Below, piece after piece: positions 1 through 9,236 of a stretch of 64,000 bases of DNA. The translations under genes were made by a program, and so were the position numbers. Below the pieces are notes generated by a model. The model was given only the letters and a program-made list of their open reading frames with translations. It had not been told where the DNA came from and made no database searches. The stretch spans positions 1-64,000 of the forward strand of contig NZ_JADPKA010000018.1 of the NCBI RefSeq assembly GCF_023073715.1. The letters run 5' to 3'. This stretch comes from Bradyrhizobium sp. 164 (GTDB lineage: Bacteria; Pseudomonadota; Alphaproteobacteria; Rhizobiales; Xanthobacteraceae). Position 1 is the first letter of the stretch. The number at the start of each line of letters is the position of its first letter.

Positions 1-6
1 CTTCTT

Positions 7-163
7 ACCCTCCCCTGGAGGGGGAGGGTCGGCTCACATGGAGCGCAACGAAATGTGAGACGGGGTGGGGTGACGGTCTTTCCGCATCCAACGCCCGAGC
101 GGAGAGATCACCCACCCCGCTCGCCTGTGCGCGATCGACCCTCCCCCTCCCAGGGGAGGGTGA
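7..163. repeat. Intergenic inverted repeat with C-rich outer arms
   Basis: The outer arms ACCCTCCCCTGGAGGGGG and its near reverse complement (end at 163) enclose a second complementary pair built on GGGGTGGGGTGA and TCACCCACCCC. The element lies just downstream of the SGNH gene, as expected for a Bradyrhizobium intergenic palindromic element. No coding potential is seen. Confidence 0.7.
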
Positions 164-169
164 AGCAAC

Positions 170-1153
170 CTACATCGGCCGATACGTGCGCACATCCGCG
201 GGCACGTTCACACCGAGCTTGATCTGGCCGACGGAGCGGATGATGTCATCGGCGAGGAGTTGGGCGAAGCATGCGTAGCCCCAATCGTTCATGTGCAGGC
301 CGTCGGCGATAACGAAACTCTCGACCGGGATCGCCTGCTTCTCGTGCCAGTCGCGCATCACCTCGAAGCGCGGGAAGATGCCAACGTGACGGAGCTCGGC
401 GACCTTGCCGAGCAGCTTCACCATCTTGCCGGCGCTCTCGGCGCGCTGGTTGACCGCCGGCGAATATTGCGGATCGACCAGCACGATGTCGGCGCCACCG
501 GCGGCCTGGATGCGGCTGATGCCGTCCTCGACCAGTTTTGCGGTATCGGCGGGATCGAGATTGCGCAGCACGGCGTTGGTGCCGACCTGCCAGATCACGA
601 GATCCGGATGCACGTCGATGACCTGCGTCTGGAGGCGCTTCATCATCTCGGGCGCATCCTCGCCACCGACGCCGGCATTGATGACGGTGATGTCAGCGGT
701 CGGATAGTGCCGGCGCAGCTGTGCGGCGAGACGGTTCGGATAATTGAACTCCGGCGAGCTCGCACCGAATCCTGCGGTGGACGACGAGCCGAACGCGACG
801 ATGACGACGGGCTGGCCGGCGACGAGCTTGCTTGCGACACGCGGCAGCGAGCCCATCGCCTTCGAGCCGCCCTTCGGCGGCAGGCAGGGCACGCGGCTGA
901 AGATGTCGCCGGCGGACTTTGCGACTTCCTTCACCTTGTCGATGGCGCGCGCCGTGACGCCGCGCTGCTCGGGGGACGTCGCGGCGACGGTGGTCTGGGA
1001 GGGCGGTGCGGCAGCGGAATCAGCCGGCTGCGCGGGCGTCGCCTGAGCGGCTTGCGTCTGCGCGCGCGGCTGCGAAGCGGGCATCAGCAGCAGCAGCGCC
1101 GCCGCCGCGGGCGCCAGCCATGACGTCAGGCAAAAAGGGCGGAGAGAACTCAT
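170..1153 (-). CDS. Secreted SGNH/GDSL-type hydrolase
   Basis: This 327-residue protein starts with a hydrophobic signal segment (about residues 10-30) and an Ala/Pro/Gln-rich linker to about residue 60. The SGNH blocks are visible: GSSSTAGFG at 122-130 (the probable nucleophile is Ser124, in place of the Ser of GDS), NAGVGGED (block II Gly), WQVGTNA (block III Asn) and DGLHMND with Asp284 and His287. These are the elements of an esterase or acetylhydrolase acting in the periplasm. The gene is the third of a minus-strand set with a paralogue and an OpgC-like acyltransferase, so a role in trimming or transferring acyl groups on periplasmic glucans is plausible. That role is inferred from the neighbours only, and the substrate is unknown. 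Confidence 0.8.
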   Translation of the reverse strand: MSSLRPFCLTSWLAPAAAALLLLMPASQPRAQTQAAQATPAQPADSAAAPPSQTTVAATSPEQRGVTARAIDKVKEVAKSAGDIFSRVPCLPPKGGSKAMGSLPRVASKLVAGQPVVIVAFGSSSTAGFGASSPEFNYPNRLAAQLRRHYPTADITVINAGVGGEDAPEMMKRLQTQVIDVHPDLVIWQVGTNAVLRNLDPADTAKLVEDGISRIQAAGGADIVLVDPQYSPAVNQRAESAGKMVKLLGKVAELRHVGIFPRFEVMRDWHEKQAIPVESFVIADGLHMNDWGYACFAQLLADDIIRSVGQIKLGVNVPADVRTYRPM

Positions 1154-1165
1154 TAACGCTAGACC

Positions 1166-1945
1166 TCAATTTTGCTGCTGGGCCGGCTCCAGATGGGCAG
1201 CATCAATCACGAACTGTGCCAACGCCCGGCCAAGGCAATCATGGACCTGTTTCGCCAGTTCAGGCCCGCGGGACGGGTTGAACAAGTCGAACTGGCCCTG
1301 ATCATTCCACTGTCGCATGATCGCGAAACGGTCGAACAGTGGGACGTCGTGCTCCTGCGCCACCACACGCATATTATCGAGAAAAGGCTGCGCCGAGATC
1401 ATGGTTTCGGTACGCGGACTGTACTGCAAATTCATCAAGACGACGTCAGCCCCTGCCTTTTGCAACGCGGTAACCCCTTCGGTTACCGCGCCGCGAAAAT
1501 CGTCGGGATCGATGGATCGGATAGCATCCACGGTCCCGGTCTGCCAGATGACCAAAGTAGGCATTTTTGCTTCCATCAGCTTAATGAAAGTGGACGCGGT
1601 CTCCCCTGCCGTTTTCTTGCTCTGTATTTCTACGGAGACGTGCACCACTTCGGACGCGGGCAGCTTCTCCTTGAGGATCGTCTCCATGCGCGCCGGATAT
1701 GAGCTGCTCTCCGAGGATGGAATCGTGGTCGAGCGGCTTCCGATGACCAGAATCTCGAGCGGCTTGCCGGACTTGATGGCATCGGCGACTTTGGGAAGCT
1801 GGCTTTCGCTGGTAAGCAGATAGGACGGCAATTCGCAGGCCGGGGGCGCGGCCGAGGCAGCAGGCGCAGCATCGCCCGCGCGCGCCGTGGCCGCGGCGAG
1901 GCCACCGCATAGCAGGATCAGGCTCAGGAGAACCTTCGCCTTCAT
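1166..1945 (-). CDS. SGNH-like protein with a degenerate active site
   Basis: This 259-residue secreted protein (signal segment about 1-23) aligns with its downstream neighbour through VIWQTGT, the following IDPDD region, QYSP and the RFAIMRQW region. The catalytic positions are lost: block I reads IGSRSTTIP, so Arg71 sits where the nucleophilic Ser is expected, and the DxxH block is replaced by a stretch around GPELAKQVHD with no such motif. It may therefore be a pseudo-enzyme that binds rather than cleaves, or it may use other residues. Its start codon overlaps the opgC stop by one base (TGATG), so the two are translationally coupled. The divergence from the adjacent catalytic paralogue suggests duplication followed by specialisation. 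Confidence 0.7.
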   Translation of the reverse strand: MKAKVLLSLILLCGGLAAATARAGDAAPAASAAPPACELPSYLLTSESQLPKVADAIKSGKPLEILVIGSRSTTIPSSESSSYPARMETILKEKLPASEVVHVSVEIQSKKTAGETASTFIKLMEAKMPTLVIWQTGTVDAIRSIDPDDFRGAVTEGVTALQKAGADVVLMNLQYSPRTETMISAQPFLDNMRVVAQEHDVPLFDRFAIMRQWNDQGQFDLFNPSRGPELAKQVHDCLGRALAQFVIDAAHLEPAQQQN

Positions 1946-3210
1946 CAGCCCCCTCCCGCCAGATCGGCGTTGCCGACGGCGTTTTTGGTTTTCGCACCGC
2001 TCTTGTCAGCCACGCGCTTGTACCACGAAATCACCCACGCCACCCCCCACATGATCAGGATTCCGGAGAGACTAATCAACGCATGCATGGCTGCCCCGCC
2101 GGAAACTTCGGCCAGGATGAAATGGCCGGCGAAAGCCAGGAAGACGCCGAGACAGAAGATCTCGAGCGAATGCTGCCCGCATAGGATCAGCGGCCGCAGC
2201 CAGGGCGATTTCAGGCCCGGCCAGGTCCGCGGCAGGAAGCGCACGGTGAGCGCGGCCAGCGCCAGGAAATGTGTGAAGCGCAGCACGTCGAGATCGGTCT
2301 TGTCGATCGGATACATCCACTGCTCGATCCGCTTCGGCATGAAGTGGCCGAGCTGCGGCACGTACCAGGTCAGCGTCACGTAGAACGCCGCGGCGAGATA
2401 GGCGATCGAGATCCACATCGTCACGGGTGATGCCAGAATGCGCGACATGCGCCGCGCGCCTCCGAGCGCACACCATGCACCGAAGACGAAAAGCAATTGC
2501 CAGGCCAGCGGATTGAACGCCCAGAAGCCGTTCGGATAGGCCGAGAAGTAGAGGTCGTATTCCCACGTCACGGCGTAGAGCACGACCGAGAGGCCGAGCG
2601 TGACGTCGGGCTTCCACTTCATCGACCACAGGATCAACGGCAGCGCCAGCATCAGCACGATGTAGAGCGGCAGCACGTCCATGTTGACGGGCCGGAAGCG
2701 CAGCAGCAGCGCCTGCACGATGGTGACGTCGGGCTGCTTGAGGAAATCCATGATGCCCATCTCTTCGGTGTAGAGCGGGTTCTCGAAGCTGGTCGCCACA
2801 TAGGAGATTTCGGCGAGGAAGATCGTGAACAGGAAGACGTGGGCGACGTAAATCTGCCAGACGCGGCGCAGGATGCGCGCGGTGGCGATGACGGCGCCGC
2901 TCTCCAGCATTGCCCGGCCGTAGACGAAGGCGGCGGTATAGCCGGAGATGAAGATGAAGATCTCGGTGGCGTCGCTGAAGCCGTAATTGCGAATGGTGAA
3001 CCAGGTCAGCAGGCTGGTTGGCAGATGGTCGATGAAGATCAGCCACAGCGCCAGGCCGCGGAACAGATCGAGCCGGAGCTCGCGCTCGCCGATCGCCGGC
3101 AGCGTAATGGCTGGCGCGGCGGCGCGCGGCTTGGTCCCTGCGGGTTTGGCACCGGCGGTTCCCGCGATCGTCGATCCCGTCACTTGGTCGGCAATGGTCA
3201 TCGGGGCCAA
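1945..3210 (-). CDS. opgC: OpgC-family membrane acyltransferase
   Basis: The 421-residue product is a polytopic inner-membrane protein with about ten hydrophobic segments. Near its N-terminus it has the ELRLDLFRGLALWLIFIDH region and SDATEIFIFISGYTAAF, both hallmarks of OpgC-type proteins. OpgC proteins are placed in succinylation of osmoregulated periplasmic glucans at the membrane, and Bradyrhizobium makes cyclic beta-glucans that can be substituted. The first start is TTG at 3210, preceded by GGAAGGG; ATG at 3201 is an alternative. It leads a three-gene set with the two SGNH-type genes. The family call is good, but the substituent and acceptor are inferred. Confidence 0.85.
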   Translation of the reverse strand: MAPMTIADQVTGSTIAGTAGAKPAGTKPRAAAPAITLPAIGERELRLDLFRGLALWLIFIDHLPTSLLTWFTIRNYGFSDATEIFIFISGYTAAFVYGRAMLESGAVIATARILRRVWQIYVAHVFLFTIFLAEISYVATSFENPLYTEEMGIMDFLKQPDVTIVQALLLRFRPVNMDVLPLYIVLMLALPLILWSMKWKPDVTLGLSVVLYAVTWEYDLYFSAYPNGFWAFNPLAWQLLFVFGAWCALGGARRMSRILASPVTMWISIAYLAAAFYVTLTWYVPQLGHFMPKRIEQWMYPIDKTDLDVLRFTHFLALAALTVRFLPRTWPGLKSPWLRPLILCGQHSLEIFCLGVFLAFAGHFILAEVSGGAAMHALISLSGILIMWGVAWVISWYKRVADKSGAKTKNAVGNADLAGGG

Positions 3211-3398
3211 AAACCCTTCCGCAAATCGCGACGTTCAATGGAGTTTACCGGTCCGGCCGTCGTCTCGCAAAGCGGCCGGATCACATAAGGTTGTCTCCCC
3301 CTTGGGAGTCCCTTCCCCGCGAATTCTGGCGGGACGATGTCGCCAAAGCCGTCTCCGGCGTTTGGTTCCCCGGGCGGATTTCGCTATGATGGGCCATC

Positions 3399-3791
3399 AT
3401 GTACCGCGCCGTGACCCGCCAGATCGAAGTGACCGTCGAGCCGAACTTTGTTCCGGAGCAGTCGTCGGCCGACCGCTCCCGCTATTTCTGGTCCTACACC
3501 ATCGTCATCACCAATTCCGGTGACGAGACCGTGCAGCTGAAGACGCGGCACTGGATCATCACCGACGCCTCCGGCCGCCAGCAGGAGGTGAAGGGCGAGG
3601 GCGTCGTCGGTGAGCAGCCGATCCTGGCCCCCGGCGAGCGCTTCGAATACACCTCCGGCGTGCCGCTCACGACCGCCTCCGGCTTCATGACCGGCCGCTA
3701 CCAGATGGTCAGCGAAAGCGGCGAGCGCTTCGAGATCGACGTGCCGACGTTCTCGCTGGACAGTCCGGACAACAAGCGGGTGTTGAACTAG
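3399..3791 (+). CDS. apaG: ApaG (Co2+/Mg2+ efflux-associated) protein
   Basis: The 130-residue protein spans the whole single-domain DUF525 fold, with the typical N-terminal beta-rich part (about 8-45), the YTIVITNSGDETVQL strand, the RHWIITD motif and the glycine-rich GEGVVGEQP loop. ApaG proteins are small cytoplasmic proteins linked genetically to divalent cation tolerance and to Ap4A metabolism; the biochemical role is unsettled. The length equals the usual family size. It is transcribed divergently from opgC across about 190 bases. Confidence 0.93.
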   Translation: MYRAVTRQIEVTVEPNFVPEQSSADRSRYFWSYTIVITNSGDETVQLKTRHWIITDASGRQQEVKGEGVVGEQPILAPGERFEYTSGVPLTTASGFMTGRYQMVSESGERFEIDVPTFSLDSPDNKRVLN

Positions 3792-3799
3792 CCTCCGAT

Positions 3800-3917
3800 G
3801 TCATTCCCCGCGAAGGCGGAGAATCCAGCAAGCCGCGGCCTATCGGTTCAATCAGTGTTTGGCTCAATCACTGTCGTCTCGGAGTATTGGATCGCCCGAT
3901 CACGGCCGGGCGATGAC
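3800..3917. repeat. Palindromic intergenic element, family A copy 1
   Basis: The arms are a GTCATtcCCCGCG..GAATCCAG segment and a matching TTGGATcgCCCG..CGGGCGATGAC segment. A second copy with the same outer sequences lies at 22961-23061. Both sit in convergent intergenic spaces after a plus-strand gene. Confidence 0.65.
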
Positions 3918-3978
3918 AGCGAGTATGTGCGAGCAGCCTCCCCAGCCTCGTCATTCCTAGCCTAGCTATGCGCGATGC

Positions 3979-4986
3979 CTAGGCGTCCTCCACGCCCGCC
4001 TCGTGCGGCGTGAACTGGTAGACCGACGAGCAGAACTCGCAGGTGACGACGACCTTGTCGTCCTTGACCATCGCGGCGCGATCGTCGGGCGAGAAGCTCT
4101 TGAGCATCGAGGCAACCGCATCGCGCGAGCAGGAGCACCGCGCTTCCAGAACCTGCGAATTGAACACGCGCACGCCGCGCTCGTGGAAGAGGCGAAACAG
4201 CAGCCGCTCGCCGGAGAGCTCGGGATCGATCAGCTCGACGTCCTCGACGGTCTCGATCAGCGAGCGCGCCTCGACCCAGGCGTCGTCTTCGGCGACGCTG
4301 TGCACCTCGCTGCCTTCGGGCGCATCCCCGGGATGCAGGTCCGCCTGCCGCGCGCGCTCCGGCGCCTTGGGCAGAAACTGCATCAACATGCCACCGGCGC
4401 GCCAGCGATGCTTGCCGCCGTCGCTACTGCGCCACTCCTCGCCGACCGCAAGACGCACGCGCGTCGGGATCTGCTCGGAGCGGAGGAAATATTCGTGAGC
4501 GGCCTCTTCCAGGCTGCCACCGTCGAGCGCGACCAGACCCTGGTAACGGCTCATGTCGGGGCCCTGGTCGATGGTCATGGCGAGATGACCGCGGCCGAGC
4601 AGCGTGCCGGAATCTTTGGCGTTACCGAGACGCGCGGCATCGAAACGCGCATAGGCGCGCAGGCGATCCGGCGCCATGTAGTCGACGACAAGGAACGACA
4701 CCGGACCGTCGGTTTGGGCCTGGAGGATGAAGCGGCCCTCGAATTTCAGCGCCGAGCCGAGCAACGTCGTCAGCACGATGGCCTCGCCGAGCAGCTTGCC
4801 GACGGGAGCGGGATAATCGTGCTTGGTGAGAATGTCGTCGAGCGCCGGACCGAGCCGCACCAAGCGGCCGCGCACGTCGAGTGCGTCGACCTCGTAGGGC
4901 AGCACGGCGTCATCGATCGGAACCGGTGATGGCGCGCGAACCGGGCCTTCTGGCCCGGTTTTCATGTCAGGGGATTGGGAAACCAT
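3979..4986 (-). CDS. hslO: Redox-regulated holdase chaperone Hsp33
   Basis: I start the gene at ATG 4986 (335 residues, beginning MVSQSPDMKTG). A longer frame to 5121 exists, but its extra N-terminus is not family-like. Hsp33 is a cytosolic ATP-independent chaperone switched on by oxidation. The N-terminal substrate-binding domain (about 30-260) is followed by the zinc switch: ARCSCSRDAV (CxC) and TCEFCSSVYQF (CxxC), four cysteines that bind Zn when reduced. It follows argF on the minus strand across about 155 bases that include a hairpin, so it probably has its own promoter. Confidence 0.93.
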   Translation of the reverse strand: MVSQSPDMKTGPEGPVRAPSPVPIDDAVLPYEVDALDVRGRLVRLGPALDDILTKHDYPAPVGKLLGEAIVLTTLLGSALKFEGRFILQAQTDGPVSFLVVDYMAPDRLRAYARFDAARLGNAKDSGTLLGRGHLAMTIDQGPDMSRYQGLVALDGGSLEEAAHEYFLRSEQIPTRVRLAVGEEWRSSDGGKHRWRAGGMLMQFLPKAPERARQADLHPGDAPEGSEVHSVAEDDAWVEARSLIETVEDVELIDPELSGERLLFRLFHERGVRVFNSQVLEARCSCSRDAVASMLKSFSPDDRAAMVKDDKVVVTCEFCSSVYQFTPHEAGVEDA

Positions 4987-5074
4987 GGCCGTGTATCTGG
5001 GGTCGGAGGTGGGAAATGGAAGGGGGCGCGAGGGAGTGTTCCCGAGGCAGTTATGATCACACACGATACTGCTG

Positions 5075-5112
5075 GTTCGGCGTCGTCCCGGCTTCTCGCC
5101 AGGACGACGAAC
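5075..5112. repeat. Short hairpin between argF and hslO
   Basis: GTTCGgCGTCGTCC pairs with GGACGACGaAC around a small loop. It lies 30 bases past the argF stop and could act as a transcription barrier. It has no T-run, and the arm sequence resembles the GTCGTCC-type repeats elsewhere in the window. Confidence 0.5.
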
Positions 5113-5141
5113 CAAACCCACTTCGCCTTCACCAGGCTGCG

Positions 5142-6065
5142 CTACTTCACCGCGTCAAAGCACCAGGCCAGAATGCCCTTCTGCGCGTGCAGGCGGTTTT
5201 CGGCCTCGTCGAACACGACCGATTGCGGGCCGTCGATCACTTCATCCGTGACCTCCTCGCCGCGATGGGCAGGCAGGCAGTGCATGAACAGCGCGTCGGG
5301 CTTGGCCAGCGACATCAGCTTGGCATTGACCTGGTAGGGCTTGAGCACGTTGTGGCGGTGCTCGCCTTCCTTGTCGCCCATCGACACCCAGGTGTCGGTG
5401 ACGACGCAGTCGGCGCCCCTCACGGCGGCTTCCGGATCGGTGCCGAGCACGATCGGCGCATTGGTCATCTTGATCCAATCGCGCATCGCCTTTTTCGGCG
5501 CGAGCTCCGGCGGCGTTGCGACGTTGAGCTGGAACTTGAAGCGCTCGGCGGCGTGGGCCCAGGACGCCAGCACGTTGTTGTCGTCGCCTGTCCAGGCCAC
5601 CGTCTTGCCCTCGATCGGGCCGCGATGCTCCTCATAGGTCATGAGGTCGGCCATCACCTGGCAAGGGTGCGAACGGCGCGTCAGGCCGTTGATGACGGGC
5701 ACGGTCGCATGGGCCGCAAGCTCCAGCAGCGCCTCGTGATTGAGGATGCGGATCATGATGGCGTCGACATAGCGCGACAGCACGCGCGCGGTGTCGGCGA
5801 TGGTCTCGCCCCGGCCGAGCTGCATTTCGGCGCCGGTGAGCATGATGGGCTCGCCGCCGAGCTGGCGCATGGCGACGTCGAACGACACCCGCGTCCGCGT
5901 CGAGGGGCGCTCGAAGATCATCGCCAGCGTCTTGCCTTCGAGCGGCCTGACCGGCTGATGCGCCTTCTGCTTCGCCTTCATGGCGGAGGATGCGGCGAGC
6001 ATGCGCTTGAGCTCCGACAGCGGGAGCTCGTTGATGTCGAGGAAGTGCTTTGGCGAATTGCTCAT
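5142..6065 (-). CDS. argF: Ornithine carbamoyltransferase
   Basis: The start at 6065 ([15 protein letters not shown], 307 residues) overlaps the argD stop by one base (TGATG) and gives the standard family N-terminus. The enzyme makes citrulline from ornithine and carbamoyl phosphate in cytosolic arginine synthesis. Diagnostic motifs are present: [11 protein letters not shown] for carbamoyl phosphate, HPCQVMADL, the WTGDDNNV region, MGDKEG in the SMG-type loop, and [11 protein letters not shown] with the catalytic Cys. The coupling to argD fixes its pathway. In many alphaproteobacteria hslO follows argF, as here. Confidence 0.96.
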   Translation of the reverse strand: MSNSPKHFLDINELPLSELKRMLAASSAMKAKQKAHQPVRPLEGKTLAMIFERPSTRTRVSFDVAMRQLGGEPIMLTGAEMQLGRGETIADTARVLSRYVDAIMIRILNHEALLELAAHATVPVINGLTRRSHPCQVMADLMTYEEHRGPIEGKTVAWTGDDNNVLASWAHAAERFKFQLNVATPPELAPKKAMRDWIKMTNAPIVLGTDPEAAVRGADCVVTDTWVSMGDKEGEHRHNVLKPYQVNAKLMSLAKPDALFMHCLPAHRGEEVTDEVIDGPQSVVFDEAENRLHAQKGILAWCFDAVK

Positions 6066-7273
6066 CAGCTTGCCGCCCGCTTGGTCTGACTGCACGAGAT
6101 CGCCGCGCAGGCGCGCTCGAGCCGCCCGACGCTGTCCTCGATCTCGGCTTCGGTGACGATCAGAGGCGGTAGGAAGCGCACCACATTGTCGCCGGCGCCG
6201 ACGGTGAGCAGCTTTTCGTTGCGCAGGGCGGTAACGAGATCACCCGAAGGCACGACCGCCTTGATGCCGATCAGGAGCCCCTCACCACGGACTTCGCTGA
6301 CGACATCAGGATAGCGATCGATCACCGAGGCGAGCTTCTGCTTGAGCAGCAGCGACATCCTCTGCACGTGATCGAAAAAGCCGGGCTCGAGCATGACGTC
6401 GAGCACGGCGTTCGCAGCGGAAATCGCGAGCGGATTGCCGCCGAAGGTCGAGCCGTGCGAGCCGGGCGTCATGCCGGAGGCCGCTTCCGCGGTGGCAAGA
6501 CAAGCGCCGATCGGGAAGCCGCCACCGAGCGCTTTCGCCAGCGACATCACGTCGGGGGTGACGCCGAGACGGCGATGCGCGAACAGATCGCCGGTGCGGC
6601 CCATGCCGGTCTGCACCTCGTCGAACGCGAGCAACAGGCCCTTCTCGTCACAGAGCTGACGCAGCGCCTTGAGGAAGGCGGGTGTTGACGAACGCACACC
6701 GCCCTCGCCCTGGATCGGCTCGATCAGGATGCCGGCGGTCTGCGGACCGATCGCCTTCTTCACGGCCTCGATATCGCCATGCGGGACCTGGTCGAAGCCA
6801 TCCATGGGCGGGCCGAAACCTTCAAGATATTTTGCCGAGCCCGTCGCCGCCAACGTCGCCAGCGTGCGGCCGTGGAAGGCGCCTTCGAAGGTGATCATGC
6901 GATAGCGATCGGGATGGCCTTTGGCGGCATGATAGCGCCGCACGACCTTGATCACGCATTCCAACGCTTCGGCGCCGGAATTGCAGAAGAACACGAAGTC
7001 CGCGAAACTTTCGTTGCACAAACGCGTTGCAAGCCGTTCGCCATCGGGACTCTGGAACAGGTTCGACATGTGCCAGAGCTTGGTCGCCTGCTCCTGCAAT
7101 GCCTTGACCAACGCAGGATGGGCGTGGCCGAGCGCGTTCACGGCGACGCCCGAGGTGAAATCGAGATAGCGATCGCCATTGGTCGCGATCAGCCAGCAGC
7201 CTTCGCCGCGCTCGAAGCCAAGGTCCGCCCTGGCGAAAACGGGAAGCAGATGCGGCGCGGCGCTGTTGGTCAT
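6065..7273 (-). CDS. argD: Acetylornithine aminotransferase
   Basis: With the start at 7273 ([23 protein letters not shown]) the protein has 402 residues, the usual size; further in-frame starts up to 7384 are less family-like. It is a class III PLP-dependent aminotransferase converting N-acetylglutamate semialdehyde to acetylornithine, and it may also act on succinyldiaminopimelate. Seen in the sequence are the NSGAEALEC motif, the FHGRTLATL motif, [15 protein letters not shown] (Asp for PLP) and [14 protein letters not shown] with the PLP Lys. It is the first gene of argD-argF and is preceded by a long leader with a hairpin at 7362-7386. Confidence 0.95.
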   Translation of the reverse strand: MTNSAAPHLLPVFARADLGFERGEGCWLIATNGDRYLDFTSGVAVNALGHAHPALVKALQEQATKLWHMSNLFQSPDGERLATRLCNESFADFVFFCNSGAEALECVIKVVRRYHAAKGHPDRYRMITFEGAFHGRTLATLAATGSAKYLEGFGPPMDGFDQVPHGDIEAVKKAIGPQTAGILIEPIQGEGGVRSSTPAFLKALRQLCDEKGLLLAFDEVQTGMGRTGDLFAHRRLGVTPDVMSLAKALGGGFPIGACLATAEAASGMTPGSHGSTFGGNPLAISAANAVLDVMLEPGFFDHVQRMSLLLKQKLASVIDRYPDVVSEVRGEGLLIGIKAVVPSGDLVTALRNEKLLTVGAGDNVVRFLPPLIVTEAEIEDSVGRLERACAAISCSQTKRAAS

Positions 7274-7741
7274 GACCATCACTTGGATGTTGCATTTGGA
7301 CGTTGAGACCTGCCTGGCATGCCTTGCGCAGCGCACCATTGACCGGTCCGGAAAACGAAACGTGCCGCCTTTTAAGGGCGGCACGCGTCACCATCTTATG
7401 CCTGGCAAGACGGGTGTCAATGCCGCCCGGAAAGCCTCGCGAAACGCGAAATCCGTAGTCTTGCGGTGCCGATCTTGCGGGGTTTTCACCACGGAACATG
7501 TGGAAGCGAGTCGGCGGACTCTTGCGCGGGAGTCACGCCATATTGTAGCGTTTGGACTGTCAGATACGACATCTCGTGCAGCGGTTCTGATCCCAAGAGT
7601 CCTCATGTACCGGCGTAAACGTTCGGGCGTCAGTCACGCGCCCGGCGAGCCTTAAGGGATTCTGACGGCACGGGTTTTTCAAGGCTTAAGCATTCGCTGT
7701 GAGGCCCCAGGATGGCGGCGCGCAACGAGGGAAAGGGTGCA
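7274..7741. other. Divergent argD/gcrA intergenic region
   Basis: This 468-base region must hold promoters for argD (minus) and gcrA (plus). It contains the hairpin at 7362-7386, a GATTC (GANTC type, the CcrM methylation site) at 7657-7661 before gcrA, and two CCTTAAG / GGCTTAAG-like motifs near 7650-7690. No convincing gene is seen: the frames here are short and lack family features. Confidence 0.5.
7362..7386 (-). terminator. Hairpin in the argD leader (attenuator-like)
   Basis: CGTGCCGCC and GGCGGCACG form a perfect 9-bp stem around a 7-base loop, about 90 bases upstream of the argD start. On the minus strand it is followed by a T-containing stretch (TTTCGTTTT). This may be an intrinsic terminator or attenuator for argDF. 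No leader peptide was recognised. Confidence 0.4.
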
Positions 7742-8254
7742 ATGACGGTTTTGACCTGGTCCGACGATCGCGTCGAGCAGCTGAAAAAGCTCTGGGAGGC
7801 CGGACTTTCGGCCAGCCAGATCGCGGCCGAGCTCGGCAATGTGACCCGCAATGCCGTGATCGGCAAAGTGCACAGGCTCGGCCTGTCGGGCCGCGCCAAG
7901 AGCCCTTCATCGGCAGCGCCGCGGCCGCGCAAGGCGCGGCCCGCGCAGCATATGATGCGGGTGACCCGGCCGATCTCGCGCGGCAACACCGCGCTGGCGC
8001 AGGCCTTCGAGGTCGAGGTGGAGGCCGAACCGGTCACCTACGACAACGTGGTGCCGATGAGTCAGCGGCTGTCGCTGCTGGAATTGAACGAGGCGACGTG
8101 CCACTGGCCGGTCGGCGATCCCTCCAGCCCGGACTTCTTCTTCTGTGGCGGCAAGGCGCTGTCAGGCCTGCCCTACTGCGCCCAGCACTCGCGCGTCGCC
8201 TATCAGCCGGCAGCGGATCGCCGGCGGGCGGCACCGAAGCCGAGCACGCGGTGA
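7742..8254 (+). CDS. gcrA: Cell-cycle transcription regulator GcrA
   Basis: GcrA is the alphaproteobacterial cell-cycle regulator that works with sigma-70 and reads CcrM-methylated GANTC sites. The N-terminus has the diagnostic helix-turn-helix WSDDRVEQLKKLWEAG followed by SASQIAAELG and TRNAVIGKVHRLGL. The C-terminus has the conserved CHWPVGDP, FFFCGGKAL and PYCAQHSRVAY motifs. The start at 7742 (170 residues) has GGGAAAGGG just before it; an in-frame ATG at 7712 would add ten residues. The middle (about 60-110) is low in complexity, as in other GcrA proteins. Confidence 0.95.
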   Translation: MTVLTWSDDRVEQLKKLWEAGLSASQIAAELGNVTRNAVIGKVHRLGLSGRAKSPSSAAPRPRKARPAQHMMRVTRPISRGNTALAQAFEVEVEAEPVTYDNVVPMSQRLSLLELNEATCHWPVGDPSSPDFFFCGGKALSGLPYCAQHSRVAYQPAADRRRAAPKPSTR

Positions 8255-8310
8255 TTATTTCCTGAGATCGAACCGGCAGCCGTCACGCGGTGACGGCGCA
8301 ACAAACCCGA

Positions 8311-8490
8311 CGTCGTCCCGGACAAGCGAAGCGCCGGACCGGGACCGATAGCCACCGCAAGCCGTGGTTACGGGGACTCGGAGTTACCTTTTCGCGCAAC
8401 AACCACGTCCTGTGGCTATGCGTCCGGATCGGCGCTTCGCTCCGGACAACGCTGCGCGTTGCCGGGAGCTACGCTTGTCCGGGACGACGA
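8311..8490. repeat. Long palindromic element, GTCGTCCCGG type
   Basis: CGTCGTCCCGGACAAGCGAAGC at the left edge is matched by GCTTGTCCGGGACGACG at the right edge, with internal complementary parts GCGCCGGACCG and CGGATCGGCGC. It fills the convergent space between gcrA and phoB and may act as a bidirectional barrier. No gene was found in it. Confidence 0.65.
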
Positions 8491-8514
8491 CCGAGCTTGG
8501 TGACGCAGTTGGGC

Positions 8515-9222
8515 CTACGTCTGCTCCGCCTTTGCAAACCGATCATCCAGCGCATAACCCGCGCCGCGGACGGTGCGGATCGGGTCCTGCTCGCGGCCGA
8601 GATTGAGCAGCTTGCGCAGGCGGCCGATATGGACGTCGACGGTGCGCTCGTCGATGTAGATGTCGCGGCCCCAGACGCTGTCGAGCAGCTGCTCGCGCGA
8701 GAACACGCGGCCGGGATGCTCCAGGAAGAACTCCAGCAGGCGATATTCGGTCGGGCCGAGATCGATCGGCCGGCCCGAGCGCGCGACGCGGCGCTTGTCG
8801 CGATCGAGCTCGATGTCGCCATAGGCGAGCACGGTGGCGAGCCGCTCGGGGCTTGCGCGCCGCAGAAGGCCCTTCACGCGCGCGAGCAGCTCCGGCACCG
8901 AGAACGGCTTGACGATGTAGTCATCGGCGCCGGTCGCAAGACCCCGCACCCGCTCGCTTTCCTCGCCGCGCGCGGTCAGCATGATGATCGGGAGCTGCTT
9001 GGTCTCGGGACGGGTGCGCAGCCGCCGACACAACTCGATGCCGGACAGTCCCGGCAGCATCCAGTCGAGCACGATCAGATCGGGGATGTGTTCCTTGAGG
9101 CGGGTGTCGGCGTCGTCGCCGCGCATTACCGTCTCCACGTCATAGCCGTCGCCTTCGAGGTTGTAACGGAGAAGCTCGGTGAGAGCTTCCTCGTCCTCAA
9201 CCACCATAATGCGTGCGCCCAT
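8515..9222 (-). CDS. phoB: Phosphate regulon response regulator PhoB
   Basis: This 235-residue OmpR-type regulator activates Pho-box promoters under phosphate limitation. The receiver domain (about 1-120) has the acidic pair E9/D10, phosphoacceptor Asp53 in LIVLDWMLPG, the conserved Thr in MLTARGE and Lys in VKPFSVPEL. The C-terminal winged helix (about 130-228) includes LGPTEYRLLEFF, SREQLLDSVWG and RTVDVHIGRLRKLL, typical of PhoB. It is the last gene of phoR-pstSCAB-phoU-phoB, 14 bases after phoU, and its partner kinase PhoR is at the start of the same cluster. Confidence 0.96.
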   Translation of the reverse strand: MGARIMVVEDEEALTELLRYNLEGDGYDVETVMRGDDADTRLKEHIPDLIVLDWMLPGLSGIELCRRLRTRPETKQLPIIMLTARGEESERVRGLATGADDYIVKPFSVPELLARVKGLLRRASPERLATVLAYGDIELDRDKRRVARSGRPIDLGPTEYRLLEFFLEHPGRVFSREQLLDSVWGRDIYIDERTVDVHIGRLRKLLNLGREQDPIRTVRGAGYALDDRFAKAEQT

Positions 9223-9236
9223 GTTGTCGTCGCTCC

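Noticed and set aside
2072..3238. 388-codon minus-strand frame overlapping opgC
   Set aside because: Its composition is Arg/Ala-rich with no hydrophobic pattern. OpgC motifs are in the other frame.
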